In this document: in pieces, positions 31,520 through 44,153 of the stretch | Numbering within the stretch: the stretch's first letter is position 1 | Layout: every line of letters begins with the position of its first letter | Assembly: GCA_001457715.1 (NCBI GenBank) | Contig: CVRF01000003.1 | Coordinates: forward strand, 124,001 to 188,000 | From: Candidatus Providencia siddallii | GTDB taxonomy: Bacteria > Pseudomonadota > Gammaproteobacteria > Enterobacterales > Enterobacteriaceae | DNA length: 64,000 nt | Reading direction: 5' to 3' | Notes under the pieces: generated by a model | What the model was told of the DNA's origin: nothing | Databases searched by the model: none | What the model saw: only the letters and a program-made list of their open reading frames with translations | Made by a program: the position numbers and the translations under genes

Positions 31520-33280
31520 TTAACGATCAACATCAGACATAACAAAGTCAATGCTTCCTAAATATACAATTAAATCTGAAACTAAACTACCTTTAATAAC
31601 ATCTGGGATTTGTTGTAGATGAGGATAACTTGGTGTGCGAATACGCGTTCTGTAACTCATTGTATTACCATCACTTATGAGATAATAACTATTTATACCT
31701 TTAGTTGCTTCAATCATTTGAAACGATTCATTAGCTGGAATAACAGGACCCCAAGATACTTGTAAAAAATGATGTATCAATGTTTCTATGTGTTCCAAAA
31801 CAAGATTTTTTGGTGGAGGAGTTGTAAACTGGTGATCAGCTTTAAATGGACCTTCTGGCATATTTTTAAAACACTGTTCAAGTATCCGAATACTTTGATA
31901 TATCTCTTCAACTTTAATCATAACTCTATCGTAACAATCACCATTAAAAGCAATAGGAATATCGAACTCAAAGTTCTCATAACCTGAATAAGGTCTCCAT
32001 TTACGTACATCAAAATCAATTCCAGTAGCACGTAAACCTGCACCAGTTACACCCCATGATAAAGCTTCATCTTTAGTGTAAGATGCTATTCCTATCGAAC
32101 GCCTTTTAAGGATAGAATTTTTTAATGAAGATCGAACATAAAAATTCAAGCGTTTTGGTAACCAATCTAATAAATCACGAAGTAATTTATCCCAACCACA
32201 TGGTAAATCATATGCAACACCACCAATACGAAACCACGCTGGATGCATACGAGAACCTGTAATTGCTTCAACTACATTATAAATTTTTTGCCTATCAGTA
32301 AAAGCAAGAAAAACTGGAGTGATTGCGCCTACATCTTGTATATATGTACTAATATATAAAAGGTGACTATTTATACGAAAAAGCTCTGATAACATTATAC
32401 GGATAATTTTTACACGTTCTGGAACTTTAATACCAACTAATTTTTCTACAGCTAAAATATATGGCATTTCATTTATACAACCACCTAGATATTCAATGCG
32501 ATCTGTATATGGAATATAACTATGCCATGATTGTCGTTCAGCCATCTTTTCAGCACCACGATGGTGATAACCAATATCAGGTACACAATTAACAATTTCT
32601 TCCCCATCTAACTGTAGTATTATTCTAAACGCTCCATGAGAACTAGGATGATTTGGACCTAGATTTAAAAACATAAAATCCTCATGATCATTACCGCGAA
32701 GCATGCCCCACTCTTCAGGTTTAAAAATTAAATTTTCCATTTCTAAACCATGTTTATATTTACTAAAATCAAATTGATTAAATTCAGTAGCACGAGCTGG
32801 ATAATCTTTACGTAATGGATGACCAATCCATTTAGGAGGCATTAATAATCTACGTAAATTAGGGTGATTTATAAAAGTAATTCCAAACATATCCCAAACT
32901 TCACGTTCATACCAATTTGCATTTGGAAATAAAAAACTTATTGATTGCACATTCAAATTATTTTCATCAAGCGCTATCTTTAACAAAATATCGCGATTAC
33001 GATCAACTGATACAAGGTGATAAAATACACTAAAATCTGCTTTTGGAAGATTTTCTCGGTTAATTCTTTGGCGTTCATCTACTCCATGTAAATCAAATAA
33101 CATAACATATGGTTTTTGTAATTCACGTAAAAAACTTATAACATCTAATAATAGATGTTTCTGTAAAATCCAAATAACCAACATATCCATAAGAGTTTTT
33201 TGAATAAGAAATAAATCAGATCCAAATTTATTTTTAAGCTCATGAATCACAGGATCATCAAAATTAAATTTTGAGTTCAT
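31520..33280 (-). CDS. nuoC: NADH-quinone oxidoreductase fused subunit C/D
   Basis: The fused NuoCD protein typical of enterobacteria, 586 residues (E. coli about 596). The C part ends around residue 170 with [12 protein letters not shown] and [13 protein letters not shown]. The D part follows with [42 protein letters not shown] and the C-terminal DFVMSDVDR, identical to E. coli. The D half lines the quinone pocket (His and Tyr conserved). The fusion supports an enterobacterial origin. Confidence 0.97.
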   Translation of the reverse strand: MNSKFNFDDPVIHELKNKFGSDLFLIQKTLMDMLVIWILQKHLLLDVISFLRELQKPYVMLFDLHGVDERQRINRENLPKADFSVFYHLVSVDRNRDILLKIALDENNLNVQSISFLFPNANWYEREVWDMFGITFINHPNLRRLLMPPKWIGHPLRKDYPARATEFNQFDFSKYKHGLEMENLIFKPEEWGMLRGNDHEDFMFLNLGPNHPSSHGAFRIILQLDGEEIVNCVPDIGYHHRGAEKMAERQSWHSYIPYTDRIEYLGGCINEMPYILAVEKLVGIKVPERVKIIRIMLSELFRINSHLLYISTYIQDVGAITPVFLAFTDRQKIYNVVEAITGSRMHPAWFRIGGVAYDLPCGWDKLLRDLLDWLPKRLNFYVRSSLKNSILKRRSIGIASYTKDEALSWGVTGAGLRATGIDFDVRKWRPYSGYENFEFDIPIAFNGDCYDRVMIKVEEIYQSIRILEQCFKNMPEGPFKADHQFTTPPPKNLVLEHIETLIHHFLQVSWGPVIPANESFQMIEATKGINSYYLISDGNTMSYRTRIRTPSYPHLQQIPDVIKGSLVSDLIVYLGSIDFVMSDVDR

Positions 33281-33382
33281 TTTAAATTATATCTATTATT
33301 TCATATAATAATTTACTTACAAATATTTTTAATTATATTTTATATCTTAGATTTTAGATTTTTCTAGAATTTTATAAGTTTG

Positions 33383-34057
33383 TTAAACTTCATCTGGAGA
33401 CCTTAAATTCGTTACCGCAAACCGTTTATCATGTTTTTTCTCTTTTTCTGATTTCATTTTTACTTTATATACACCTTGATCTCCAATAACCCATGATAAT
33501 GGACGACGCTCTTTATTTATTGATTTCTGTAAAAGAAGTAATGCTTGAATATAAGCTTCTGGACGTGGAGGACAACCAGGTATATAAATATCTACTGGAA
33601 TAAATTTATCGACTCCTTGCACAACCGAATATATATCATACATACCACCAGAGTTAGCACACGAACCCATAGAAATAACCCATTTAGGTTCTAACATTTG
33701 TTCATAAAGACGCTGAATAACAGGTACCATCTTAATAAAACAAGTTCCGGCTATTACCATAAAATCAGCCTGCCGTGGTGAAGCACGAAGAACCTCTGAA
33801 CCAAAACGAGATACATCATGAACAGAAGTAAATGAAGTCACCATTTCTACATAACAGCAAGAAAGACCAAAATTATATGGCCATAAAGAATTTTTACGAC
33901 CCCAATTAATTGTTTTACGTAATATATTAGATAATTTTCCCATATATATATTATCTTTCACTTCTTTATTTTCTATAAAATCAATTGGTCTTTTTTTTTG
34001 TAAAAAACTATTTTCATCATTTTTATTAGAATTTACTTTAATAAACGTATATTTCAT
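33383..34057 (-). CDS. nuoB: NADH-quinone oxidoreductase subunit B (cluster N2)
   Basis: This subunit holds the terminal 4Fe-4S cluster that reduces quinone. The tandem cysteines in LSCCYVEM and the further ligands in [15 protein letters not shown] and PGCPPRPEA are present. 224 residues, family length. It lies 17 bp after nuoA; the 102 bp before nuoCD holds only AT-rich sequence. Confidence 0.97.
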   Translation of the reverse strand: MKYTFIKVNSNKNDENSFLQKKRPIDFIENKEVKDNIYMGKLSNILRKTINWGRKNSLWPYNFGLSCCYVEMVTSFTSVHDVSRFGSEVLRASPRQADFMVIAGTCFIKMVPVIQRLYEQMLEPKWVISMGSCANSGGMYDIYSVVQGVDKFIPVDIYIPGCPPRPEAYIQALLLLQKSINKERRPLSWVIGDQGVYKVKMKSEKEKKHDKRFAVTNLRSPDEV

Positions 34058-34074
34058 TTGCTATAACTTCAAGT

Positions 34075-34470
34075 TTACTGTGATTTTATTGGAGTCCAAT
34101 TTAATACACCAATGCGAATCAAATAAAATAATCCAGATAACAATGTTAAAATAAAAATAACAACCTCTATAAAACCGCTAAAACCAGCTTCGACAATAAC
34201 AGGTGACCATGCAAATAAAAATATAGCTTCAGTATCAAATATAACAAAAAACATAGCCACCAAATAAAATTTAACCGACATACATAAACGAGCACTACCA
34301 ACTGAATCAATACCAGATTCGTAAGGAACATGTTTTATATTTATATTGCTACGAGCACCTAAAAAATGCCCAGCTATTAACATTAATATACAAAGACAAA
34401 TAATTCCAATTATAAAAACAATAAAAGGTAATATATCAACTGAAACATGTTCTTTAACTAAAATATGCAT
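34075..34470 (-). CDS. nuoA: NADH-quinone oxidoreductase subunit A
   Basis: The first gene of the complex I operon, a three-helix membrane subunit. [40 protein letters not shown] is the family core (pieces seen in order, including the conserved Cys loop and FDTEA). 131 residues, somewhat shorter than E. coli (147) at both ends. The operon promoter must lie in the long spacer to its right; I cannot pick it out of the AT background. Confidence 0.95.
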   Translation of the reverse strand: MHILVKEHVSVDILPFIVFIIGIICLCILMLIAGHFLGARSNINIKHVPYESGIDSVGSARLCMSVKFYLVAMFFVIFDTEAIFLFAWSPVIVEAGFSGFIEVVIFILTLLSGLFYLIRIGVLNWTPIKSQ

Positions 34471-35585
34471 ATTTTTACTTATTAAATTATTATATAGACT
34501 TTATTTTATAGCTACAATATTAATTGTAATTATATAAATTTTAAAATAAATTAAAAAATAAATCAAAAAAAATACTTTAATAAAATAAAATTATAATATT
34601 CAGAATACATTATTCTAAATATAAAACAACTTATTCAATAGAATTATAGATTATTACTAATAATTTAAAGAATTTAATAAATATAAAGATCAATTTAATT
34701 GATAATATTAAAAACTAACTTATAATTAACTATAAGTTATATTGCATCACAATACATATATTACTATTTATATGTTTTATATTTTATTATATTAATAATA
34801 CTTATTATTAAAATTTCTTATTTTATTAAATTAATACATATAAATATATTATTAAACCAATAATATATCTAATTACACGATTTTCTTTTATCATTTATAA
34901 TACACTATTATTTAAAATAATCAATATAATATTTTTAAATATTTACTTTTTGAAACTAAAAATAAATATATTAATATATATAAAATTCAATTTATTTATA
35001 TAAAAATTTCAACTAAAATATAAATAATTTATATTCATTATATGTTATTTATTATAAATAAATAACATATAATCTATAACAATAAAAAATTGAATTTAAA
35101 ACAAACAATTTATAAAGGCATTACTATACAAATACTAATTAATAATTTTGATAAAACTATTTTAATATATATATTTTATATTTATTAAAAATATCATAAA
35201 AACATTTAAAAAAATAATATAAAATATTATCAATATTAATAACGATTCAAATATATTAAATATAAATTTAAAATAACATAATTATAAAACATATTTAAAA
35301 ACAGTTTTATTTTAAAATTTATCAAATTTTTATTAATTATTTTTTAATAATTTAATCTTAACATCATTAATTTAATTATTATAAATACAAATTTTTTTTA
35401 AAATAAATATCTATAATAATTATTTATACAAAAATTATTAACTTATAAGTAAAATATAATATTTATATTTTATCAGATTGACGATCATTATATGTTATTG
35501 TAATATATAAAAAATTATTTTTATATATATTTTTATAATTTTAATTGAAATATAAAATTATTAATAATTAATTTAAGGCATTGTA
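34471..35585. other. Gene-free 1.1-kb divergent spacer between nuoA and ackA
   Basis: In E. coli this interval holds lrhA, alaA, yfbR and other genes; here none is recognisable. It must contain the promoters of nuo (leftward) and ackA-pta (rightward). A perfect hairpin lies at 35039-35071. Otherwise AT-rich noise. Confidence 0.6.
35039..35071. repeat. Perfect 15-bp inverted repeat in the nuoA-ackA spacer
   Basis: Bases 35039-35053 are exactly complementary to 35057-35071 around a 3-nt loop, with one G-C pair. It lies between two gene starts, so it cannot be the end of either flanking transcript. It may be a leftover terminator of a lost gene, an operator-like dyad, or chance. Confidence 0.4.
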
Positions 35586-36785
35586 ATGATAAATCAGATA
35601 ATACTGATTATAAACTGCGGAAGTTCATCAATAAAATTTGCTGTAATAAATTTAGCTAAAAAAGAAAAGATTTTATCTGGTTTAGCAGAATGTTTTAATC
35701 TACCTAATTCATATATTGAGTGGAAAATAAATAGCATTAAGGAAAAAACTTCTTTATGTAATTATGCTTCTCACAGAGATGCGTTAGATTTTATAATAAA
35801 TACTATTTTTGCCAAAAATTTTGATTTATATCAAAAAATTACTGCTATAGGCCACCGCGTTGTCCATGGTGGTGAAAAATTTACATCATCTGTAATCATA
35901 ACAGATGATGTTATTAAGAATATAGAAGCAGCGATACCATTTGCTCCATTACACAATCCTGCAAATCTAATTGGTATTAAAGAAACAAGAAAACTATTTC
36001 CACACTTAATAAATAAAAACGTTGCTGTATTTGACACGGCATTCCATCAAACAATGAAAGAAGAGGCTTATTTATACGCTATACCTTATGAATTATATTT
36101 AAAACATAAAATTAGAAGGTATGGAGCACACGGTATAAGTCACTACTATGTTTCTAAAGAAGCAGCAAAAAAATTAAATAAACCATTTAAAAAAATAAAT
36201 GTTATTACATGCCATTTAGGTAACGGATGCTCTATAGCAGCTATAGTTAATGGAAAATGTGTTGATACATCAATGGGTTTAACTCCGCTAGAAGGGTTAG
36301 TTATGGGCACCCGCAGTGGTGACATTGATCCAGCAATTATTTTTTATTTATATAAACATTTAGGAAAAAACATTGATCAAATTAGCCAAATACTAACAAA
36401 AGAATCTGGTTTATTTGGTCTAACCGGAATAACTAATGATTACCGTTTTATTGAAAAAAACTACAACAAAAAAGAAGAAGCTAAACGTGCAATGAATATA
36501 TTTTGTCATCGCTTAGCTAAATATATTTGCGCTTATAGTTCTTTAATGAAAAATCGATTAGATGCAATAATTTTTACAGGTGGAATTGGCGAAAATTCAA
36601 TACAAATGCGTAAAATTATATTAAAAAAAATTAAAATTCTTGGTTTTGAATACGAACATAAAAGAAACTTATCAATACGTTTTGAAAAAGAAGGGTTAAT
36701 AACCACAGACAGCAGTATACCAGCATTAGTTATTCCAACTAATGAAGAATTAGTAATTGCTAAAGATACTGCTAAATTAGTTTAA
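35586..36785 (+). CDS. ackA: Acetate kinase
   Basis: AckA converts acetyl phosphate and ADP to acetate and ATP. The 399-residue protein (E. coli 400) opens with [17 protein letters not shown]. It contains [25 protein letters not shown], the CHLGNGCSI phosphate loop, [20 protein letters not shown] and FTGGIGENS. All nucleotide- and acetate-contacting motifs are intact. TAAGG precedes the ATG by about 8 nt. Followed 52 bp later by pta, with which it forms the acetate overflow operon. Confidence 0.97.
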   Translation: MINQIILIINCGSSSIKFAVINLAKKEKILSGLAECFNLPNSYIEWKINSIKEKTSLCNYASHRDALDFIINTIFAKNFDLYQKITAIGHRVVHGGEKFTSSVIITDDVIKNIEAAIPFAPLHNPANLIGIKETRKLFPHLINKNVAVFDTAFHQTMKEEAYLYAIPYELYLKHKIRRYGAHGISHYYVSKEAAKKLNKPFKKINVITCHLGNGCSIAAIVNGKCVDTSMGLTPLEGLVMGTRSGDIDPAIIFYLYKHLGKNIDQISQILTKESGLFGLTGITNDYRFIEKNYNKKEEAKRAMNIFCHRLAKYICAYSSLMKNRLDAIIFTGGIGENSIQMRKIILKKIKILGFEYEHKRNLSIRFEKEGLITTDSSIPALVIPTNEELVIAKDTAKLV

Positions 36786-36837
36786 TTATTAAAAATATTT
36801 TTATCACATAAATATATATTTATAGTAAAACAAAGAG

Positions 36838-38970
36838 ATGTCAGTGTCTAATACAATAATGCTAATTCCTACAGAAATTAATGTTGGTTTAACCAGCATT
36901 ATTTTAGGTATTGCTAATTTAATAAAAAAAAATAATATACAACTAAATATATTTAAACCAATAGCTCAACCTAATTTCATTGAAAATAAAGATAAAACAA
37001 TTGAAATATTAAAATATCACTATAATATAAAAATAGCTGTAGAACCATTAAGCATAAAATATGCTGAGTCGTTATTTATTTCTTTTAGAAAAGATATTTT
37101 AATGGAAGAAATCTTAACATTATATCATAAATACACTAAAACTTCTGAAGTTATATTAATAGAAGGTTTAACTTTAACCCCGGATTATTTTTTCTTACAA
37201 TCATTAAATCAAGAAATAGCTAAAACATTAAACGCAAAAATAATTTTTGTTAGCAAATCAACTAGTAATATAAAAATGCAAAATAATCTTGAATTAATAT
37301 ATAACAAATTTAAAGGTAAATATAATAAAAATATTATTGGAATTATTTTTAATAAAATAAACGCTCCTCTTGATAAAAATGGACAAATATGTAACAATAT
37401 ATATAAAACATCAAACATATCAATAAGAAATAAAACAACAAATTCTAATAAACAAGAATTACTTACTATAAAATTACCAATTCTTGCAGAAATTCCATGG
37501 AATTTTAATTTAACTATAAGTCGCACAATAGATATCGCAAGACATTTAAACGCTGAAATAATTAATGAAGGGGAGATTAAAACTCGACGTGTTAAATCAA
37601 TAGTATTTTGTGCACAAAATATATCTAATATAATAAATAATCTTCATACCAGTTCCTTATTAGTTATATCTGCAGACCGTACAGATATATTAATTTCTGT
37701 ATCGTTAGCAATAATGAACGGAGTAAAAATTGCTGCTATTTTATTAACAGGTAACTATTATATAAGTAAATCAATCAATAAACTGTATAATAAAATATTT
37801 AAAACAGGGATACCAGTATTAAAAACTAATAATAATACATGGCAAACATCATTAGAACTACAAAATTTTAATATAGAGATCCCTTTAGATGATCATGAAC
37901 GAATTAAAAAAATTCAAAGATATATATCATCTTATATTAATAAAAATTGGATAAAAAAATTAATTACTAAAACCGAAAAAACCAATTCTTTATCATCATC
38001 AGCATTTCGATATAAAATAACAGAATTAGCTCGTAAAACAAAAAAACATATTATCTTCCCTGAAGGGGAAGAACCTAGAATCATAAAAGCAACATCTATA
38101 TGTGCTGAACGAGAAATAGCCACATGCATACTTTTAGGTAATCCTAAAAAAATTAATTATATAGCAACAACTCAAAATATTAAATTAAATACTAATATTA
38201 AAATCATAAATCCAATTAATATTCGTAAAAAATATATAAATCGATTAATTGAACTACGTAAAAATAAAGGAATGACTGAAACTATTGCTAATAAGCAAAT
38301 TGAAGATAACGTAGTTCTTGGCACTTTAATGTTAGAAGCTGGGGATGTTGATGGACTAGTTTCTGGAGTAGCTCACACAACAGCAAATACCATTCGTCCA
38401 TCACTACAATTAATCAAAACTACGTCTAATAAATTAGTTTCTTCAATATTTTTTATGCTATTACCTGAACAAGTATATGTTTATGGAGACTGTGCAATTA
38501 ATATAAACCCAACTGCAGAAGAATTATCTGAAATAGCAATTCAATCCGCAGATTCTGCTAAAATTTTCGGTATCGATCCTTTTGTAGCAATGATTTCTTA
38601 TTCAACAGGTAATTCTGGAGCAGGTAATGATGTAGAAAAAGTCCGTAAAGCAACTTTACTAGTTCAAAAAAAACGTCCAGATATTATAATAGATGGTCCA
38701 TTGCAATATGATGCTGCAGCAATTTCTGAAGTCGCTAAATCTAAAGCTCCAAAATCCCCTGTAGCAGGAAAAGCTACTGTTTTTATTTTTCCTGATTTAA
38801 ACACTGGAAATACAACATATAAAGCAGTACAACGTTCTGCAAACTTAATTTCTATTGGACCAATGTTACAAGGCATGCGTAAACCTGTTAATGACTTATC
38901 TCGTGGAGCATCAGTGGATGATATTATTTATACAATTGCATTAACAGCAATTCAAGCAAACACAATTTAA
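36838..38970 (+). CDS. pta: Phosphate acetyltransferase
   Basis: Pta interconverts acetyl-CoA and acetyl phosphate. The 710 residues (E. coli 714) keep all three domains. These are the BioD-like N-terminal P-loop-type domain ([14 protein letters not shown]), the DRTGG domain ([15 protein letters not shown]) and the catalytic C-terminal domain ([64 protein letters not shown]). The start at 36838 gives [12 protein letters not shown] with a GAG just upstream. The full-length form is the long enterobacterial type. Together with ackA it yields one ATP per acetyl-CoA. Confidence 0.97.
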   Translation: MSVSNTIMLIPTEINVGLTSIILGIANLIKKNNIQLNIFKPIAQPNFIENKDKTIEILKYHYNIKIAVEPLSIKYAESLFISFRKDILMEEILTLYHKYTKTSEVILIEGLTLTPDYFFLQSLNQEIAKTLNAKIIFVSKSTSNIKMQNNLELIYNKFKGKYNKNIIGIIFNKINAPLDKNGQICNNIYKTSNISIRNKTTNSNKQELLTIKLPILAEIPWNFNLTISRTIDIARHLNAEIINEGEIKTRRVKSIVFCAQNISNIINNLHTSSLLVISADRTDILISVSLAIMNGVKIAAILLTGNYYISKSINKLYNKIFKTGIPVLKTNNNTWQTSLELQNFNIEIPLDDHERIKKIQRYISSYINKNWIKKLITKTEKTNSLSSSAFRYKITELARKTKKHIIFPEGEEPRIIKATSICAEREIATCILLGNPKKINYIATTQNIKLNTNIKIINPINIRKKYINRLIELRKNKGMTETIANKQIEDNVVLGTLMLEAGDVDGLVSGVAHTTANTIRPSLQLIKTTSNKLVSSIFFMLLPEQVYVYGDCAININPTAEELSEIAIQSADSAKIFGIDPFVAMISYSTGNSGAGNDVEKVRKATLLVQKKRPDIIIDGPLQYDAAAISEVAKSKAPKSPVAGKATVFIFPDLNTGNTTYKAVQRSANLISIGPMLQGMRKPVNDLSRGASVDDIIYTIALTAIQANTI

Positions 38971-39379
38971 TTTACTATATAAATAATAATTTAAAAAATA
39001 TTAAAACAAACATACTAAAATATATTTTTTTATTATATGCAAAAAAAATAAATACCTCTAATTAATATTATTTTTATTAATATTTTTATATATTAATTAA
39101 TTAAATAATAGATTTATTTAATTAATTTAATTTAAAATTTATTTTATTATTATAAAATTTATAATAATAAAATAAAATATATTTATTTTATTTATAAATT
39201 CATTTTAAATAAATATATTAATAAAAAATAACAAAATAATTTTTTATTAATATATTTATATATTATATATAAACATATAATCTATAATATTGATAAGATT
39301 AATTAAAATTTAATAAATAATCTCAAGTATATATAAATTATATTTTTTATCTATTTTATTCATATATTTATTTATTAAA
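38971..39379. other. Gene-free spacer between convergent pta and purF
   Basis: 0.41 kb of AT-rich sequence. Its only clear structure is the perfect inverted repeat 39138-39176. The genes found between pta and purF in E. coli (yfcC to ubiX region) are gone. Confidence 0.55.
39138..39176. terminator. AT-only 19-base perfect inverted repeat between pta and purF
   Basis: Arms 39138-39156 and 39158-39176 are exactly complementary around a single base, giving about 18 bp with a 3-nt loop. The position between two converging gene ends fits a shared transcript end, but the stem is all A-U. Confidence 0.35.
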
Positions 39380-40879
39380 TTAAAAATTAAAATCATTTAT
39401 ATCGTTTTTATATCTTAATTTATTTATTTTACGCATCTTTTCAAGATTATTCAAATATACTTGATCTACATCTTTTGTAATATAAATACCATCAAAAACT
39501 GAACACTCAAATTGTTTTAATTCAGGATTTTCTTCACGAACAGCGTCAATTAAATCACTTAAATCTTGAAAAATTAATCCATCAGCACCAATTAATTTAC
39601 AAATCTCATCAACTTTACGACCATGTGCAATTAAATCGTTAGTAGTTGGCATATCTATTCCATACACATTTGGAAATCTAACTTCAGGAGCTGCTGAAGC
39701 AAAATAAACTTTCTTTGCACCTGCTTCACGAGCTAGTTCAACAATTTGTTCCGAAGTAGTTCCGCGAACAATAGAATCATCAATCAATAATACATTTTTT
39801 TCACAAAATTCTGCACGATTAGCATTTAGTTTACACCGAACAGACTTACGTCGTTTTTGTTGTCCAGGCATAATAAAAGTACGTCCAACATAGCGGTTTT
39901 TTACAAAACCTTGTCTATAAGGTTTATTTATAATATGTGCAATTTCTAATGCAATATCACAAGATGTTTCTGGAACAGGAATAACAACATCAATATTAAT
40001 TTTTTGCCATTCACGAGATATTTTTGCACCTAATTTTTTACCCATGCGTAATCGAGCGCTATAAACAGAAACATTATCAATAAATGAATCCTGTCGTGCA
40101 AAATAAACATATTCAAAAATACAAGGAGTTAATTTTGAATTATCTGCACATCTACAACTAAATAATTGTCTTTTTTCAGTAATATAAACAGCTTCTCCTG
40201 GTGAAATATTTCGTAAAAAATTAAAACCTAATGTATCAAGCGCAACGCTCTCGGATGCCACCATATATTCATATTCATTATTTTCTATAAGACGACGACC
40301 TAAAACTAAAGGTCTAATACCGTACGGATCACGAAACGCGATCATACCATGCCCAATAACTAAAGCTACACAAGAATAAGCTCCGCGTAATTTTTTATGC
40401 ATAGCAGAAATAGCTGCAAAAATATTAACTGGTTCCAAAGGAAAATTTTCAAATTTATCTAACTCTGAAGCTAACACATTTAATAGAATTTCAGAATCTG
40501 AATTAGTATTTACATGCCTTCTTTCTGTTTCAAATAAAGTTTTAATAAGATCATATATATTTATTATATTACCATTATGAGCAAGTGTTATCCCAAATGG
40601 GGAATTAACATAAAATGGTTGAGCATCTGATACACTAGAACTTCCAGAAGTAGGGTAACGAACATGACCTACTCCTATGTTACCTTGTAACATAAGCATA
40701 TGTCTAGTCTTAAACACATCTTGTACAAGTCCATTTGCTTTACGTAAACAAATATTATTTTTATCATCAATTGTAGCTATACCAGCAGCATCTTGTCCAC
40801 GATGCTGTAATACAATTAAAGCATCATAAATTGACTGAGCTACAGATGATACACCTACTATACCAACAACACCGCACAT
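39380..40879 (-). CDS. purF: Amidophosphoribosyltransferase
   Basis: PurF catalyses the first step of purine synthesis, PRPP plus glutamine to phosphoribosylamine. The start at 40879 (MCGVVGIVG) exposes the catalytic Cys after Met removal; in-frame codons upstream are not homologous. The Ntn glutaminase half has [16 protein letters not shown] and AHNGNI. The transferase half has the PRPP loop [18 protein letters not shown]. 499 residues, close to E. coli (505). It heads a minus-strand run with cvpA upstream, as in the E. coli cvpA-purF operon. Confidence 0.97.
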   Translation of the reverse strand: MCGVVGIVGVSSVAQSIYDALIVLQHRGQDAAGIATIDDKNNICLRKANGLVQDVFKTRHMLMLQGNIGVGHVRYPTSGSSSVSDAQPFYVNSPFGITLAHNGNIINIYDLIKTLFETERRHVNTNSDSEILLNVLASELDKFENFPLEPVNIFAAISAMHKKLRGAYSCVALVIGHGMIAFRDPYGIRPLVLGRRLIENNEYEYMVASESVALDTLGFNFLRNISPGEAVYITEKRQLFSCRCADNSKLTPCIFEYVYFARQDSFIDNVSVYSARLRMGKKLGAKISREWQKINIDVVIPVPETSCDIALEIAHIINKPYRQGFVKNRYVGRTFIMPGQQKRRKSVRCKLNANRAEFCEKNVLLIDDSIVRGTTSEQIVELAREAGAKKVYFASAAPEVRFPNVYGIDMPTTNDLIAHGRKVDEICKLIGADGLIFQDLSDLIDAVREENPELKQFECSVFDGIYITKDVDQVYLNNLEKMRKINKLRYKNDINDFNF

Positions 40880-40933
40880 TTTATATTTTCCTTGTGAAAA
40901 TTTTAATACATAATACAAAATTTAATATATATA

Positions 40934-41401
40934 TTACAATCTATCAAAAATTAGTTTAATTATAAAGTTAAAATATGAAATAAGCTTTGAGTTGTCTCTA
41001 ACTTCATTCTGTAACGAAGGAATAAATATATCGAAAAAAAATAATAAAACTGATACAATTAGAATTCCGCGTAACAAACCAAAACAAATCCCAAATATAC
41101 GATCTAAACTAGATAAACCATTTTTTTTATATAAAAAATTTATTAAATAATTTATTATTGCACCTATCATTAATATTACAACAAATATTGTTATAATAGC
41201 GATTATATTTTGTATTAATTTTTCTTTAAAAAAGAAAATATATTTTGTTATATAAAAATAAAATTTAATCGAAAAAAAAAAAGCACAATAATAAGTAATA
41301 ACTGATAATACTTCACGAATAAAACCGCGTATAAAACTTATTAATGTAGAAATAATAATAATAATAATAATTGCATAATCTATCCATACAATATTTAACA
41401 T
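40934..41401 (-). CDS. cvpA: Colicin V production protein CvpA
   Basis: A small inner-membrane protein with four hydrophobic helices, upstream of purF as in E. coli. The N-terminal VWIDYAIIIIIIISTLISFIRGFIREVLS matches the family (pieces DYAII and RGFIREVLS). It is 155 residues against about 162. The function is not firmly known; it is linked to purF expression and envelope homeostasis. It begins 54 bp before purF. Confidence 0.9.
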   Translation of the reverse strand: MLNIVWIDYAIIIIIIISTLISFIRGFIREVLSVITYYCAFFFSIKFYFYITKYIFFFKEKLIQNIIAIITIFVVILMIGAIINYLINFLYKKNGLSSLDRIFGICFGLLRGILIVSVLLFFFDIFIPSLQNEVRDNSKLISYFNFIIKLIFDRL

Positions 41402-41702
41402 AAACTAAAAACACCAATAAAATAAAATCAGAAAACAGTTAAAAAATAATAAATAAAATATTAATAAATTTATTTAAAAACAAATATAAAACACTCAAAT
41501 AAAGTACAATTCATAATTTTATTAATCATTAAATCAATTAACATTAATTTAATTTTAAATATTTATAAAATTATATTTTATAAAATTAAAAATTTTAATA
41601 TATTCCAAATATAATTTAAAAAATTATTTTTTTGAAAAAAACATTAAAAGTATTATAAAATTTTATAAATATAATTTTTGAAATTAAAACTCTATATATA
41701 AA
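41402..41702. other. Gene-free spacer where dedD is expected
   Basis: 0.30 kb of AT-rich DNA with no open frame. In E. coli dedD lies between cvpA and folC; here it is lost and no residue of it is recognisable. Confidence 0.5.
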
Positions 41703-42989
41703 TTATAAAAATAATGTCATAACATGTGATACAGTATAAAACGAACCGCACACAATAATAACATCTTGTTTAGTAGCATTGTTATAAGCATAAAACCAAG
41801 CTTTTTCTACAGAATCAAATTCATTTACACAATTTAAATATTTAGATATTTCGCAAGATTTAGCTCCTCTATATTCAGTCAGTGTTGCAACACACCAATC
41901 AGTAATTTGTTCAGATAAAATCTTAAGTGTATTTTCAATATCTTTATCTTTCAACATACCAATAACAGCAAAAATTCTATTCTCTTTTTTTATTTTAAGT
42001 TTAAACATCTGTTTAACTAAGTATTTTGCGGCATGTGGATTATGAGCAACATCTAAAATTATTAATGGATTTGTATTAAAAAGTTGAAAACGACCAAGTA
42101 ATCTCGATGCTTTTAAACCCTGATTAATAGTAAAATTAGTAAATTTATTTTCTAAATAAATATTATTTTCTATTAAACAACTAATAACACCTAAAGCTGT
42201 TGCTGCATTAATTAATGGTACACTAGGTAAATATAAATTTCTCCATTCACGTTTTGCACTTTCCCAAAACCATTCATTATTTTTTTCTTTATAAAACCAA
42301 TCTCTTCCAAAACAAAATAACTTTGTTCCAATTTCATAAGCGAATTTTACAACAGATTTAGGTACATTTAATTCACCGATAACTCCATAACAATTATGTC
42401 TAAAAATACCAGATTTTTCATATCCAATAATCTCGCGATTTAAACCTAAAATATTTGTATGATCTATATCAATATTAGTAATAACCGCAATATCAGAATC
42501 AATAATATTTGTAGCATCTAAACGACCACCTAAACCAACTTCTAAAATTACTATATTTAACAATGATTTTTTAAATAAATATAATGCAGCTAATGTAGTA
42601 TATTCAAAATAAGTTAATGATATTTTTTCACGAAATGCCTCAATATACATAAAAGCTTCGCATAAATCTCTCTCAGAACATTCATTTTTATTAATACGAA
42701 TACGTTCTGTATACCGAATAAGATGAGGAGAACTATATACTCCAACCTTAAATCCAGATGCTATAAAAATAGACTCTAATGTATTACAAGTAGTCCCTTT
42801 ACCATTTGTTCCAGTAACAGTTATGACTGTATCAGCAATTTTAGTTAAACCTGTTTTAAAAGCAACTTGCTTAATTCGATCTATTCCCATATCAATAGGT
42901 TGATCATGTAAATTAGAAATATATTCAATCCAATCATTTAATAAAGATTTACTATTTGGAATAATTAAATTATTCATAATAATATCCAT
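41703..42989 (-). CDS. folC: Bifunctional dihydrofolate synthase / folylpolyglutamate synthase
   Basis: FolC makes dihydrofolate from dihydropteroate and adds glutamates to folate. The Mur-ligase-type P-loop is TVTGTNGKGTTCNTLE. VILEVGLGGRLDATN, the metal/ATP motif DIDHTNILG and LDVAHNPHAAKYL are also present. 428 residues, close to E. coli (422). The ATG at 42989 is used; a second ATG four codons on (42977), preceded by GGA, may be the real start. It lies 20 bp downstream of accD, as in E. coli. Confidence 0.96.
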   Translation of the reverse strand: MDIIMNNLIIPNSKSLLNDWIEYISNLHDQPIDMGIDRIKQVAFKTGLTKIADTVITVTGTNGKGTTCNTLESIFIASGFKVGVYSSPHLIRYTERIRINKNECSERDLCEAFMYIEAFREKISLTYFEYTTLAALYLFKKSLLNIVILEVGLGGRLDATNIIDSDIAVITNIDIDHTNILGLNREIIGYEKSGIFRHNCYGVIGELNVPKSVVKFAYEIGTKLFCFGRDWFYKEKNNEWFWESAKREWRNLYLPSVPLINAATALGVISCLIENNIYLENKFTNFTINQGLKASRLLGRFQLFNTNPLIILDVAHNPHAAKYLVKQMFKLKIKKENRIFAVIGMLKDKDIENTLKILSEQITDWCVATLTEYRGAKSCEISKYLNCVNEFDSVEKAWFYAYNNATKQDVIIVCGSFYTVSHVMTLFL

Positions 42990-43009
42990 TATTTTATTAT
43001 TTTTATCTA

Positions 43010-43882
43010 TTACTTTATTTTATCTACATTAACAATACTATTAGTTAACATCGCCAAAAGTTCAGCCAAACGATCGCGTAGTTTATGACGATGAATAATA
43101 ATATCAATTATACCTTTTTCAAATAAAAACTCGCTACGCTGAAAATTTTGTGGTAATTTTTCACGTACAGTTTGTTCAATAACACGTGGACCTGCAAATC
43201 CAATTAATGCTTTTGGTTCTGCAATATTAATATCACCTAACATCGCTAAACTTGCAGATACCCCACCCATAGTTGGATTAGTTAATACTGAAATATAAGG
43301 AATACTATATTCTTGCATTTTTGCTAATGCAGCACTAGTTTTAGCCATCTGCATAAGAGAGAATAAAGCTTCTTGCATTCTAGCACCACCGCTAGCTGAA
43401 AAACATACAAAAGGACAGTTGTCTTTTAACGCTTGTTCAACAGCAAGAACGAATTTAGCTCCAACAACAGAAGCCATAGAGCCACCCATAAATAAAAATT
43501 CAAATGCTCCTGCAACAATAGGCATTGTTTTTAAACTACCTTTCATAACAATAAAAGCATCTTTTTCACAAATTTTTTTTTGTGCTTCAGAAATCCTATC
43601 TTTATATTTTTTTAAATCTCGAAATTTAAGTATATCTTTTGGTTCAAGCGTGCTACCTAATTCTATTATTGAATTCTTATCAAGAAAACTTTCTAATCTA
43701 TAACGAGCATAAATATACATATGATGATCGCATTTTTGACATACATATAAATTTCGTTTTAATTCAGCAGCATACAAAATTTGTTTACACCTATTACATT
43801 TTGTCCATATACCATCTGGTATGGTAACTTTGTTAGACCCTGTTGTATTATTTTTTTTTAAAATTTTTTTAATCCAATTCAT
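43010..43882 (-). CDS. accD: Acetyl-CoA carboxylase carboxyltransferase subunit beta
   Basis: AccD is the zinc-bearing half of the carboxyltransferase that makes malonyl-CoA for fatty-acid synthesis. The four-Cys zinc ribbon is [23 protein letters not shown] broken as CxxC and CxxC. The crotonase-like core has [26 protein letters not shown]-type sequence and [19 protein letters not shown]. 290 residues, a little shorter at the C-terminus than E. coli (304). It is upstream of folC with 20 bp between them. Confidence 0.97.
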   Translation of the reverse strand: MNWIKKILKKNNTTGSNKVTIPDGIWTKCNRCKQILYAAELKRNLYVCQKCDHHMYIYARYRLESFLDKNSIIELGSTLEPKDILKFRDLKKYKDRISEAQKKICEKDAFIVMKGSLKTMPIVAGAFEFLFMGGSMASVVGAKFVLAVEQALKDNCPFVCFSASGGARMQEALFSLMQMAKTSAALAKMQEYSIPYISVLTNPTMGGVSASLAMLGDINIAEPKALIGFAGPRVIEQTVREKLPQNFQRSEFLFEKGIIDIIIHRHKLRDRLAELLAMLTNSIVNVDKIK

Positions 43883-44153
43883 AAATAAACCTTATTACAC
43901 TTATAAATATATTAATCAAAATATTTTTAATAATAAAAAAGAATATTAACAATACTGTTAATTACTATTATTAATATAAAATTTTAATTTTTTATTAAAT
44001 AAAATCTAATGCTCTTAAAAATAGTTTATTTACAGAATTAAAAAAGGATAATATAGTCAATGTATTAGTAATAAATATATAAACTTAATAAGTTTAAAAT
44101 TAAAGAATATAATTCTTTTGATTAATTACAGTAAAATAACTAATAATATATCA

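Noticed and set aside
34471-35585. Possible replication origin in the AT-rich 1.1-kb spacer
   Set aside because: No DnaA-box cluster or neighbouring origin genes are seen. Such AT-rich spacers occur throughout the window.
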